From contig OZ005693.1 of assembly GCA_963930775.1 (NCBI GenBank), positions 5,394,001 through 5,458,000 of the forward strand: a stretch of 64,000 nt of DNA, in the 5' to 3' direction. Source of the stretch: Cliona cf. orientalis (lineage: Eukaryota; Porifera; Demospongiae; Clionaida; Clionaidae). A model generated the notes under the pieces. The model was not told where the DNA came from. It searched no databases and saw nothing but the letters and a program-made list of their open reading frames with translations. Shown one piece after another: positions 44,103-57,300 of this stretch. The translations under genes were made by a program, and so were the position numbers. How positions within the stretch are numbered: the stretch's first letter is position 1; each line of letters begins with the position of its first letter.

Positions 44103-45829
44103 ATGTGCTCTACAGAGCTCTAGTTCTAATAGTAATACCAAGCTAGGGCTTATAGACTCCTTTGGGATCTATAAACCCTCAATGGTAATGCTACCAATGC
44201 AGTTTATTCCGGTAAGATATAAAAATTAATGTGATGTGACATTAGTATTAAATAATTTTTGAAAACAAAATTCCTTCAAGTTGCTAGCTACAATAAATAT
44301 TTCCAATAATCTTCCTATTATTTTTGTACTTTCTTACAGAGGGCCTAGTGTGTCATCCTATGAACTGTCCATTCAAGTTGAAAAGAGCCATAATATGTGT
44401 CAAAAAATTCAACATCACCTAGCTAAGTCATGACCTATACACTAAAATTAATAATTTTACTTTGACTTCTGAAGCTTCATGTTGAGGTGATCATAATTAT
44501 TTCTTACTTAATCCTAAAGCTTCATGCCAATGTTCGCCAGGTGCTTCCAAGGTTGCACATGTACATTAACAAGCATGCATACTGTGATCTTGGGTTACAA
44601 GATTATGCAATGTCCTGCGTGACTGGGTATCAAAACATGAAACAGTATCATACACAGCACATGACAATGTGTGCACATGCACACAGGGGTGCATACACAT
44701 ACAACATAGAGTATAATAATATTATGTCTGTCATCCTTAGCTATCGCATGGGAGTCAATTAAAAGGAGTTAGCCATAGACAATACATAGCTATTTGTACA
44801 GTCTGAGCTTCTAGAAGGAATAGCTCATAGATCATAGAGACATGATGGTAATTGAAGTAAGTGGAGTGATAATTACCAAATACTGAACATTTTTTTTTGC
44901 TGTACTTGGCTCTCTATAGCAACTGACAAAGCTGAGAGAATGCTTTGATGTACCTATATGGATGATTGCATATGTATTGTTCATCAGTGTAACTCAGCTT
45001 TTGGTAATCTAACCCTTTTGCTTAGAGTAGCTATTACCATACAGCCGTGTGTGCATGTGGGAGGATAAGGGGATACCAGTTTGGATCATCTGATCCTTTT
45101 GGGCTTATTCTAAACCAAATTATTGTATTTATATAATAATTATTATTATGGGATTGTTAAGTTAGATGAAATTCTATATAGTTATCTTCACTCTTAGACT
45201 AATATTAATGATAGTTGGATAGCCAAAAATGTGCAATAAAATTGAGATATAACTACCTGATTTTTAATGCATTTTTAAGTTTCTGGACACAATAAGGTCA
45301 AAAATTTCGCGCAATTGTCACAAAGCCCCCTCCCCCCACTTTGAAAATCGTGTCTATACCCTTGTACATGTGGTGTAAGTCTGTCTCATGGAGGTGTTAA
45401 CAGCCAACATCACAAAATATTAGCTATTTGGACATAATTTTGCTGATGGACTATCATAGGGGAATCAGGAGCAGATTAGATAGGAGTGTTGAACTACATG
45501 CAAATGCGTTCCGGCAGGATGACGTAGATAATACGTCAGTAAATGAAACTGAGGTCATGTAGGTGAGTAGAGCGGGTGTGTCCCACCCAGGCCACCATAG
45601 TACCAGCTGCAGTATACAGTTGTACATGCAGCTACAGTCTGCGTGTGCATAACACCCACTCAATTGAATTTAGTATAAGATGTTGATAGCGCATGTCAGC
45701 CTTGATTACAATTTGTCTACGTCATCTTACCGGAATGCTGTTACTACGCTTGTACTGTAGTTCAATGCTCCTATCTATAATCTACCATTGTGATGAACAT
45801 AATTATTACAATCATGTCCCTGTAGCTAC
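44103..45829. other. AT-rich spacer without supported genes
   Basis: No domain-bearing frame or convincing exon. A pyrimidine tract AAGCCCCCTCCCCCCAC near 45323 is the only marked feature. Confidence 0.45.
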
Positions 45830-46118
45830 TTGTTGGAGACGATTTTTAGTGAGATAGAGTGCAGGGATTTCACTCTCACTGGAGTGGTCAGTTTGTGCTC
45901 TTCTCCGATGATGTTCTCTAGCCGGGATGGACAGGACTGTATGTCCACCAGCAAATGCTATCAGCTCTGCCTCAACAACCCTCCACGGTTTACAAAAGAA
46001 TCTGACCAGCGCCACAACTGATAACATTGAATTGAGGATCTGCCAGTGCACTGATGGCTCACCAGGGTATGATCATGATGATGTTCCCCTGGAATTTATC
46101 GAACTCTATGTGCAGTGA
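45830..46118 (+). pseudogene. Remnant of the fibrinogen-like head of the type II family
   Basis: Two overlapping frames together recall the last 60 residues of the gene at 41035-42906. CYQLCLNNPPRF is in one frame, and KNLTSATTDNIELRICQC plus EFIELYVQ and a stop are in the next. The intact gene has QCCSFNNPPWFYRQLPQSTADDLEIRAC ... SIELYVR broken here by a one-base shift near an AAAAG run at about 45996. No stalk or membrane segment is visible upstream. Confidence 0.7.
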
Positions 46119-46289
46119 TGTTATAATTAATAATTAATAGCTAGTGCATATGTGTCACTGTAGTCATGGAGGGAGATTCTTCATATAAGCTTCCGTGTGA
46201 TTATGTAATGCTTAAATGCATAATAGTGCATATATAGTGTGTATATAATACAATATAGTGGTGTTCTCATGTGTGAAGCAGTGACATGC

Positions 46290-47603
<1,314 letters not shown>

Positions 47604-48350
47604 TACCCCGCGCGCATGACCCCGCGCGCATGCGCAAGGGGTAAAGTAATCCGTTGTCGTCGTTGTCGTTAGCAGAAAAATCGCCATATCTCGAGGTCTA
47701 GGCACCTGAGCGACTGGTAAGCACAATGAATCAGTCGAATTTGACGAAAAACGGGCTTCAGTGTGTTTCGAATCGAGGCCCGGGATATGGTCCACGAGCG
47801 TCACGAATAGTGCCTTTTTGTTAGCCTTCGTAACCACGCCTATCGACAGTGCCCACTCAATGCATTATGCATACAGGCCTTGTGCTTTCTGCTCATGCGC
47901 ATAAAGTGGACTGGTAAGGGTCGTCAATAATGCTAATGACACACGTTTGGCTGCAGCAACAAAAGCAGATCTATAGATTGCGTAATGTGCGCGCTAGTCT
48001 CGTCCCCAGACCCCACCCTCGAGGAGGAAAAGGGTCTGGTGACTTTGGGCAAAAAGCTTGATCCAGTTGACGACCCGTGGAGGAATTTGCGCGTCCCAAT
48101 CAGATCGCAGCTTTAGCCCAGTCATATGACTCGCTAGCCGCAGGAATGTAGCAGGGCCATTGCCCGCTATATAAATTTGAATCGCATACGCAGGCTTAAT
48201 GGCCAATCAGATCCGCGAGCTTTGTTCAAGCGCACCCGTGTAGGCGCGCGCGACCAGAGCCGGCCAAACCAAGAAAACTGCCCGAAGTCACCAGACCTTT
48301 TCCCTCCTTTTGAGGGTGGGGTCTGGGGACGAGACTATGTGCGCGCGGGG
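47604..48350. mobile_element. CCCCGCGCGC-ended TIR element, copy 2 (interrupted)
   Basis: Starts with a tandemly doubled terminus (CCCCGCGCGCATGA twice), then follows copy 1 (GTCGTCGTTGTCGTT, ATCGCCATATCTCGAGG, GGCACCTGAG) and ends GCGCGCGGGGT at about 48350. The CTAGTCTCG MITE at 47994-48337 lies near its right end. Without it the copy is about 395 bp. Confidence 0.75.
47994..48337. mobile_element. MITE, CTAGTCTCGTCCCC family, copy 2, with 8-bp target duplication
   Basis: 344 bp, same termini as 22443-22765 (CTAGTCTCGTCCCCAGACCC and inverse), flanked by TGTGCGCG on both sides (47986-47993 and 48338-48345). The copy at 43725-44102 shows the site without insertion. The interiors of the two MITEs differ although the ends match, as expected for elements mobilised by one transposase. 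Confidence 0.9.
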
Positions 48351-50015
48351 TGTGTGCTCTATAGAGCTCTAGTTAACGATCTTTTCCATTTTCATTTTAG
48401 TTTCCGCCCACTAAAGGTGTTGAACCTTGACCTTGACCTTGAGATCATGGGTTTTAATAACGATATTCATTGTCTATGTAGCTATCTCCGAAGATCAGGT
48501 CCCTGGGATCCAAGTAGCAATCCGTGAGTTTTAAATTAAGGTAGAGGTACCATAATTATATGAAATAGCTCCTAATACCGTAAGAAACACCTAACAAAAA
48601 TTAGGAGTGTTTATTGTTGCTGTTTTAATAGGGACTTATATATTAATATAAAGCTGAAATATTGTGCATGTATGCACACTGCCTACCTATGTCTATGTGC
48701 AAAAGTATGATTGGTTGTGACACTAGTTAACGGAAGTTACAGACAAATTGCTTAAGTGTTTCATATTTAATTGGAGATTATCCCTTAGATATAAATGTTG
48801 ATACTTGTAAAGAGAAGAATCAATCATTGACCCCATACAGGCCGGGGGGGGGGGGGGGGGGGTTGCAAATTAGCTACTGTCTCTCCGCCATGACTCTGCA
48901 AGAAGTGTGATTATTTAATTGGGCTTCTCACACATCTGGCCAGAACCACCATACACAGTGACGCCCAGTATGAGGGGTCCTCAACAATCCGTTTTGGCGC
49001 TGGTAGCTAGCTACTGACTAGATTTCGAAATCACAAGATTTCAAACACTCCAATTCCTGATTTCAGCTATGCTAGTGTTGGTTGATTTCTGATTTTAGTC
49101 AAAATTTCCTTCCTAGTGTTCTATTTCTGCTTTGATTTCGACAGTTTCTTACTATTTGGATTCCTAACCTACTGATTTCTAGAATAAATGAAAGTTTGGT
49201 ATGTACATGTATATTATCAAGAGTGTATTTAATAGGAAGAGTACGTAGCTATGTGGGCAAGCAGGCTCTACACTGTGAAATGGTGGTGTCATCCTACATG
49301 TGCCAGCCTAACCATAGCTACGCAGAATTGTTTACACACATAGCTGTGTGGTTGTAGGTGCAGTGTCTGGCTAGAACTACACCCTACCTCTATAGTCAAT
49401 GATTATTCATAGGCTTGTGGCAACACAGTTTTCACAAAATCATGTACTTGACAAGTTGTACAGCATTTGTTTGGTATCTACTATGCGCTGTGACACCATC
49501 ATCACACTACATAAGCGCAATACTTACATACAGGAGCTACCTACTCTTCCTAATACACTCTTGATACTATGAATATGCCTGATAGTACTAAGTGCATGAG
49601 TGATATGCACAAAAATTCCAAAATTTATTGTTTACAGGCTCTTAAAAGACAATAAACATGCATGACAATGTCAAAAGTAGCTAACTGAAAGCACAACACA
49701 GCCAAACATTATTTATTTTACAACTCGCGATACACCATCAGTCTTGGTAAAACCATTCACTGCAGTATACCATGAGTCCAGCCTCAGGCAATCAGTTAAT
49801 TAGTGAAGATTGGCAGACCTGCAACCACAATTCATTATGTATTGCTATAGCAAGCCAGTTAGTCATGCTCCTTGTAAACCACAGGAAGTGGGCAAGGTTT
49901 AGTGGTTACATAATGATATTCATACATAATGAATAATGAGTAATGACCGCCCGCCTGCATGCTCTTCAGGCAGGAGAGGACGGAAAACAAGTATTTAAGT
50001 TACAGTGGCCTTATA
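48351..50015. other. Gene-poor region with G19 tract
   Basis: G19 at 48844-48862. Short CTTGACC tandem (about 48424-48441) and runs of TGATTTC words near 49020-49190. No exon recognised. Confidence 0.45.
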
Positions 50016-50363
50016 CATAGGCGGCGGAAGGAAGCTTTGACTGGGGGGGGGCAAACATTAACAATTGCGCGCGAAAATTTTGGGGACACGCTCCCTTAAT
50101 TGAAGTTCAAAGGTCACTCGTGTCGATCGGTGGTGCTGCTACTGTCAGAAACAAAGAAATGGTGGAAAATGTGCACTGTGATCGATTCTCGAAGCTATTC
50201 TAGGCAGCTTTTGTAGGTATTTTGGTATATTTGTTGTGAAAAGTAGCTACTTTATGATATCACTGGCTTGGATTTTGGGGGGGCACTGCCCCCCCCCCCC
50301 CCCCATCTCTGAAAGTGGGGGGGCGAGTGCCCCCCCTGCCCCCCCCCTGTTCCGCCGCCTATG
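50016..50363. mobile_element. 348-bp TIR element rich in G/C homopolymers
   Basis: CATAGGCGGCGGAA at the left and TTCCGCCGCCTATG at the right are perfect 14-bp inverses, flanked by TTATA on both sides (50011-50015 and 50364-50368; possibly TTATAC). Runs of G8 and C9-C17 lie just inside both ends. No ORF. It sits at the edge of a decayed CCCCGCGCGC-family copy. Confidence 0.8.
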
Positions 50364-50530
50364 TTATACGCAAGCGGTAAAGTAGTCTGTTGTGTTGCCC
50401 GACGTCATGAGCACAAAAATTGCCACTTCTCGAGATCTAGGCACTTATTAAGTGACTTTTAAGCACAATGAATCTATCAAATTTGGCGAAAAACTGGACT
50501 ATAGTATACTGTCCTTTTCCTGTGATGTTA
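50364..50530. repeat. Decayed CCCCGCGCGC-family copy
   Basis: CGCAAGCGGTAAAGTAGTCTG, TTGCCACTTCTCGAG, AAGCACAATGAATC and GGCGAAAAACTGG (shown as separate short words) follow the order seen in 47630-47760. The left terminus is cut off by the TIR element at 50016-50363. Confidence 0.55.
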
Positions 50531-50830
50531 AGAGGGAGGAGGGGAGTCAGAAGTTAATGGCACAAAGATGTTAATTAATAGTTTGGAGTGTCCCTTAATG
50601 AGCTCTCAATGGACTAGATAACGTCTTCTTCATAGCATATACATATTGTGCTTCTTACCTTTTTCCTGTGATATATGTATATACCAGTGCTAAAACTGCA
50701 GATCTGGGTGACATAAGCTAAATAGTATTGCGGTGTAACTGCAGGTGCTTTCTCATGATTGCTTTATAATAATTATATAATAATAGTATTATTATTCACA
50801 ACACAGCAAGGCATGCAAAATATTATTATC
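50531..50830. other. AT-rich spacer
   Basis: No gene or element recognised. Confidence 0.4.
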
Positions 50831-50990
50831 CCAAGTGCACATGCACAGCAAGGAATAAAGCAATAATTGGTTCTGTCCGTCTGTTTTTCCATCTATCTTC
50901 CAGCAAAAAAAATTGCCAGATTTCGAGATTTAGGCATCTGAGTGACTCATAAGCACAATGAATCGATCGAAATACATGCTCCATGCATTA
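50831..50990. repeat. Second decayed CCCCGCGCGC-family copy
   Basis: GTGCACATGCACAGCAAGG, TTGCCAGATTTCGAG, GGCATCTGAGTGACT and AAGCACAATGAATCGATCG match copies at 43.7 and 47.6 kb in order. The termini are eroded. Confidence 0.5.
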
Positions 50991-51880
50991 TTCTTTGAAT
51001 CATTTGGTAAGGCCCATGAACGTCACAAAACTAGCTATGCCCTCACCCCCACCCCGTTTCCTACACCTGTGTAAATGCTTTGCTGGCTAGCTTGCAAGCT
51101 TGTATGTAAATATGAATCCTTGGTAGACCGTTATCTATCTGTCATTTGGTTGGGAGCAGATCTACTAGCTAGTGGTTACACTCACTGCTGCTAACATAGG
51201 CTGGACTAGTATACATTGTAGCTATTATGTAGTCCAGTTGCCAGCCCCTTCACCCAGACTATTAAGGCTGGATAGCTTGCAACCACACTGACCTTTGTAT
51301 GATAGTCTGGTTAGCTAAGCTTAAGCTTGTACATGCCTATGCTTGCATGCATGCAGCGCTTGGACCCATATATGACACAGCACAAAAGTAGGCCGTGCGC
51401 AGCTTGGAAACTCTCTTGTGCACGTACATATCCAAGTGGTGCACAAGTTTGAATACTGCCTGTGTGCCATTTGGAAACTGCTTGGGAAATGAACTCAATT
51501 TCCCAAGAGAGTATCCAAGGTTGTCATACTTGGAGTGTACAGCTTGTGCACATTTGCATACATTTTGGCCACATCTTGTACACTACTTTGTGCACTTCTG
51601 AGGCTAGTACACCTTTGCACACTTTTTGCCCACTCCACAAGCACTATTGATTAGATTCTAATAATAACAATGATAATTAATTCATAACCATATAAGGTCA
51701 ATATCACCATAATAACAATAATATTATTGTTCAATGTAGATAATAATATAAGGTGTCCATGGTCCATAGAGAATCTAATCTACGCCAGTTCAACATAGAT
51801 CTTGACCTTTGTATATGTCCTATATAAAATATATCATTAGCATTGATAATGACACTCAGTGTGGTCTGCCAATGGAAACT
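50991..51880. other. Spacer with recurring TTGCATAC / CTTGTGCAC words
   Basis: Between about 51395 and 51655 words such as CTTGTGCAC, TTGCATAC, TTGGCCAC and CTTGGAAACT recur irregularly. The same words occur near 53800-53925. ORFs over this stretch look incidental. Confidence 0.4.
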
Positions 51881-52159
51881 ACACAAGTCCATAAAATTTC
51901 AGGCCCACTATATATATTATACGATAATAAAGCACTGAATAGCGTAAATTCCCGGGCGTGTTGCAATAGCTATAGCCATGTACTCCTGCTATAGCTATCA
52001 TGTTGCAAATTTGTAAGCTAAGCCAGCAGCCTTGTTTCCAATGTATAGACCAGGTATGTAGCAGGTAGCGTGGTAACAGACACACACACAACACTCGCAT
52101 GCATAAAACGACTACCATAACCCTCATGCATGCACTGAGGGTTAATGACTATATTAATT

Positions 52160-52320
52160 TTGGTGCACATACCTGCATCAGTAGTCCAATCAGGAGCATC
52201 CTTAGGTGGGTTCCTTGTGGATGGTGCTCCATTTCTCCATACCGTCTTTGGCATAGTCCCCCCTTTCCTCTGGACCTTCTTAAACTATTGCATGTTTATT
52301 TAGCCGGCATATAAATTCAT
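52160..52320 (-). CDS. Candidate exon, minus strand
   Basis: An AG acceptor (GCAATAG, about 52284) is followed by an open frame with FKKVQRKGG, TMPKTVWRNGAPSTRNP and PKDAPDWTTDAG, ending at a consensus GTATGT donor (about 52172). Codon content looks protein-like. A second frame is also open across the same exon, so the phase is unresolved. No family recognised. Confidence 0.35.
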
Positions 52321-52635
52321 TCAGATCTGCATAAATGCACATGACAGAATAATACTATTGTCAATATAACTACTACAAGTGTACATGTATATGGCATAAC
52401 AACATTTTTTAGCAAGCAGGAGGTTGAAAATAGTACACACTGTAAACATGCAATTCTAATTGTAGCTCATCAAGCAAGCTGTCATCATTACGGCCTGGGT
52501 GCCTCTCTTCAGTCAATGATGAGTCGTTCCAACACTTTTCTTTTTTATTCAATATCACTGATCGACAATTATAAAATTCTTGAAGTTGAAATAAATATTT
52601 GAGTAGCACTGGCAGTGTGATTCTAACACTCCTAC

Positions 52636-52763
52636 CTTATAAAAAGGTGCTGTCTGAACATCTTTCTCTTGGCATCTTCTTCCACCTTAGACTCACTTTC
52701 CTCCATGTCATCTATCTGCTTTCCACTGTCATCAAACACTATCGTATTTTCGACAAGCTGCAG
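52636..52763 (-). CDS. Candidate exon, minus strand, acidic/basic helix
   Basis: 128 nt between a TATGCAG acceptor (alternative 3 nt later) and a GTAGGA donor. Frame: LQLVENTIVFDDSGKQIDDM then EESESKVEEDAKRKMFRQHL. It ends in phase 2. It probably belongs with the exon near 52170-52284, but the stretch between (52409-52609, frame with KCWNDSSLTEERHPGRNDDS) could not be joined in phase. Function unknown. Confidence 0.4.
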
Positions 52764-52904
52764 CTGCATACACAGAGTAAGTTTCCTCATAGTATATACA
52801 ACAAGAACACTAGTCTTGTACCCAGCCCCCTTCACACACGGAAAGAGAAGGGGTCTGGATAAACGCATATATAGTGCCCATATCGCTGATGAATGCAGCA
52901 CAGC

Positions 52905-53277
52905 AAACACACAACACAGCAAAACACTTGGCAGGCTCTATTTAGCTGAACACAGACTGTCAGCTGTGACTTCACGAAGTCCGCGCACAGCAAATTCAAA
53001 TGGTGGGCTCTATTTAGCTGAATACAGACTGTCAGCCGTGACTGACGAAGTCCGCGCACAGCAAAAACACATGGGGGGCTCTATTTAGCTAAACACAGAC
53101 TGTCAGCCGTAACTGACGAAGTCCGCGCACAGCAAATTCAAATGGTGGGCTCTATTTAGCTGAACACAGACTGTCAGCCGTGACTGACGAAGTCCGCGCA
53201 CATCAAAAACACATGATGGGCTCAGCTTACATGTAGCTGAACACAGAGTCCGAGTCCGCGCAAAGCTAAAACTCATG
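52905..53277. repeat. 71-bp satellite, about five copies with A/B alternation
   Basis: GGCTCTATTTAGCTGAA(C/T)A recurs at 52934, 53006, 53077, 53148 and (diverged) 53219, giving periods of 71-72 bp. Each unit carries GACTGTCAGCCGTGACTGAC and GAAGTCCGCGCACA. The linker alternates between AAATTCAAATGGTGG and AAAAACACATGGGGG, a higher-order two-unit period. Confidence 0.9.
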
Positions 53278-54305
53278 CTACTAAACTTACTCAATAGCAA
53301 CACACTTCTTATAGCTGAGTATAAGGATTTAGGCTGGCGTGGCCGGTTCTCTTTACTGATTGTTTGAATAGGCTTCATTTATGCTGTCTACGATGGTGGG
53401 CCACGTACGGTAGGCTATTTAAAATTAATGTGATCCTCGAGAATACTGACTTGAAATAGAATATTAAATCAGATATGAAAGGTTGCCGTGATTTCGGTAG
53501 ATATACTGCTACCCCATTTGGATCCCCCCCCCCCCCCCCATACACACACATTTAAGATACTCACCTATAAGGTCCTTTCCACCTGGCCTGATAAGTATGG
53601 CTACGGAATCAAAGGTAGCACGCCTGTCTCAGACTCTGACAGCTACTAGTAGCTAGCTGGGTGAGTTTTCTCGCGCACGTTCTGACCTGGGCTCCTGACC
53701 TGCACGTGCTACATATCATAAGCGTAAGCGCATGCGCATATTAAAATGAACGTGCGCAAGCGCGTGGGCAAATGGAAAACACGTTTCGTGGTCTGGCTTA
53801 ATAGTTTGCAAGTGGTTTACAAGCTTGCATACTTGGCATGGTCGCAAACTTGTGCACTGGCTTGTGAACGTGAAGTGCACAAGTTCGAGAACTCTTGGAA
53901 ACTGACATTGTTCATGCTGTGTGAGCAACTTGCAACGATAATAATATTGGACATGCAATAGCCGGCACCACAGTGTACATATGGTGCTCAATACAACATA
54001 CCAGGATTGTCATTGATCACTGAGAGCTGTTGAATCTTGAACAACGCTGCGTAACATTAGCCTTTTCCGGATCCCCAGCCCTAGCTAGCTAATTAAAGGC
54101 ATGCAACGCGCCGAGGGTTTTGTGGTCGAGAGAGCTCTAGTTGGTTACAGCAGGGAGTGAGCAAAGCGAGGTCCCCTTGCTTATTATTACGTATACAATA
54201 GTATTGTGACTTCTAATAATTATTATGTTCAAATAATATTATCATTACATCATTATTATTATTATTCAGTTTCAGTCTGAGCCTCTGAGTTGTGGATACT
54301 AAGGA
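53278..54305. other. 5' flank of the giant POMP-repeat gene
   Basis: Contains a C16 run (53524-53539), TTGCATAC/CTTGTGCAC words (about 53800-53925) and an AGAGCTCTAGTTGG word near 54130 shared with the tail of the CCCCGCGCGC elements. AT-rich ATTATTATTATTATT lies just upstream of the ATG. No gene. Confidence 0.45.
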
Positions 54306-57300
54306 ATGATTCTTTACAACGTTGTAATTTGCTTATCGGCCTTATTTATCATAACCTTCGGTCATGTGTCTGGGAATGATTACTACATTGTACCATATCA
54401 AGGTTATCCTTGCCAACAAGTCCCATGTATGACACTTCAAACATATATCGGCAGCAATAATAACTACATAAATTCAAGTAGCAAACTTTTCATTAGTGAA
54501 GGAAATCACAGCCTTAGTACTGGGTTTTCAGTATCAAATACAGTGGAGTTCTCCATGCTGTCAGCAGATGACACCCAAACAAGTCCGGTTATCTTCTGTA
54601 GTCAGAGTTCACACTTTAATCTCTCTAATGTTACTCACGCTAACATTGAAGGTTTGACATTCATAGGCTGTGGTGGAAATACAGCTGTTTCAGTGGAGCA
54701 ATTCACTATCCAAAACTCAAATTTTGTGGGTGATAAAAATGCCACGACTTCTCTAGTGATCATTGATTCTAATGTGAGTTTGTCCGAGTCTAGTTTTAAT
54801 TTGTATCGGATGGGGAGCTATCGAAACGACAGAAGCCTAAACCTACCTCTAGCTCACCAACACAGTGAAATTACTGTTACAGTAGCTGTAGGGGGTGCGC
54901 TCATCGTAACCAATACCACACTCTCTATTAATGAGTGTCACTTTGAAAAGAATATGGCAAATATCGGTGGTGCCATCTTCTCTGAAATGGGTACCAATAT
55001 CACCATCACCAACTCCAATTTTTCTTCAAATCATGCAAATCTTGGGCAAAGTGAACTTTGTTATGGAGGAGTTTTGTTTTCAGATGGGACCGGAACAGTG
55101 ATTATTTTAGATAGCACTTTTGAAAATAACACATCTGACAGAGATGGGGGTATGGCTGCCGTTTTTAGTAGCAATATGTCGATTTCAAACACCTTGATAT
55201 GCTATAACACTGCCACCATGTGTGGAGGAGCTCTGACCGTTGATTTCGGGAGTACCCTTAATTTAGAAGAGACAAACATCTCTCACAATGTTGCTAATAA
55301 AAGTGGTGGAGCACTGTGTGTAAAAGGAAACAGCTCTGTTAATGTAAGCAATAGCAGTGTGTTTGTCAACAATTCAGCATTGGTGCGTAACGGTTATGGT
55401 GGCAGCATATATTTAGATGGGTCATCGGCAACAGTAGACAGCAGTATCTTTGAAGATAACAAAGCTTCATCGGGAGGAGTTGCCTATGCAAAAAGTAATG
55501 CTAGTATTATGATGAAAAATAATTGTATCATTACTGACAACAGTGCCAAACACCATGGAGGAGTCATATTCTTAACTGAATTCAGTAAAAGTATTATTAC
55601 TGCCTGCAATATTTGGAACAATAGAGCAGAACATGGAGGAGTGATGTATGCAAGAGACCCAGGAAATGTCATCACCATAAGCAAAAGTAATTTTAGCTTT
55701 AATACAGCTGGCTTGAATGGTGGGGTGCTTATGTTGATTTATGGTAGCAATGTGACTATCAATGACAGTTCGTTTGATAACAATGTTGCAAATCGAGAAG
55801 GAGGAGTACTTTACGGCTTATCCATGGAGGTTGCTAACGTATCCCAAAGCATTTTTAAGGCAAACAAAGCAAACATAGGTGGAGTGTTTACCATTAGGGA
55901 CGGTAGTAAATTCTTTACTCAGTATAGCATATTTAGTGGCAATGTTGAGAGTGACTTGGGAGCAGTTCTCTATGTAGACAATGAAACAGATAATACTATA
56001 CACGATAGCAAATTTAATGACAATTCGGGAAATTATGGAGGAGTAGTTCATGCTACAAGAAGTAGCAGTGTCACTGTTGAAAACTGCACTTTTGATAACA
56101 ATATTGCTAACATTGATGGAGGAACTCTTTATGGACGTGCAAATAGCACGATCACAATTACTAGCAGTTGGTTTAACAATAATACTGCTATCAATGATGC
56201 TGTTATGCTAGCTTTTGACGGAAGTAGAATCACAATGGAAAATATCACCTTCTATGACAATAGGGCTGGCCATGATGGAGGAGCCGTTTACATCTATGAC
56301 AACAGCATGTTGGAAATTAGTAATTGCTCGTTCATCAGTAATCAGGCAAACAACTCTGGAGGATCTGTCTACGGACGAAAGAACAGTTCCATAACAATAG
56401 AAGAAAGTAAATTTGTTAATTGCTCAGCCCAAAATTCAGGCGGAGGAGTGTACATTCAAGAGAAAAGTGAAGTGTGTCTTCACTCCAGCGAGTTCAAAAA
56501 TAACTCAGCATACAGTGGAGGAGCTTTGCATGTGTATACCACATCCGTTATAAACATGACAAACTGTACTTTCTCTGAGAATAAAGCATTACAACGGGGA
56601 GGAGTTATGAATGCTTTTCAATACAGCAGCATACATGCTGAAGCATGCAATTTTACTTTCAGTAGAGGACAATTCGGAGGAATTTCATTCATATTTCAGG
56701 GAAGTGAACTCACTCTTACAAATTGCAATATTTCCAACAATACCGCTGACTTTCAGGGAATTTTCAGAATACGTGAAAAAAGTACTATAAATATCAGCAG
56801 CAGCATTTTCAAATTCAACAGTGCAGAGAATGGAGGAGTGATGTTTATTCAAGACAGTAATGTAATATCTGAAACAGCCTCATTTTCCTATAATAGTGCT
56901 AGTCAAAAGGGAGGTGTGATATATGCTGTCGATCATAGCAACATTTCTGTGATTTCCAATAATTTCTCTTACAGCAGGGCAGGAAGTGATGGTGGCGTGA
57001 TGACTCTATTAGGTGGTACTACTGCAAATGTGCAAAGCAGTATGTTTGTGGGCAGTAGGGCAAGTTCAAATGGAGCAGTTGTTGGTATTCAGCAATCTAG
57101 TATACTGGACGTTACAAACTCTACATTCATTGATTCCAGTGCTGGAAGGAGTGGTGGAGTAGTACGTGCTATTAACAGTTCAATTTCATTCTGTAATAGC
57201 ACTTTCACTCAAAACAGTGCTTCTGAAAATGGAGGGATTGTGTATGCACATTCAATGAGCAGTGTTGAATTTTTATCGAGCCATTTCCTTAGAAATACAG

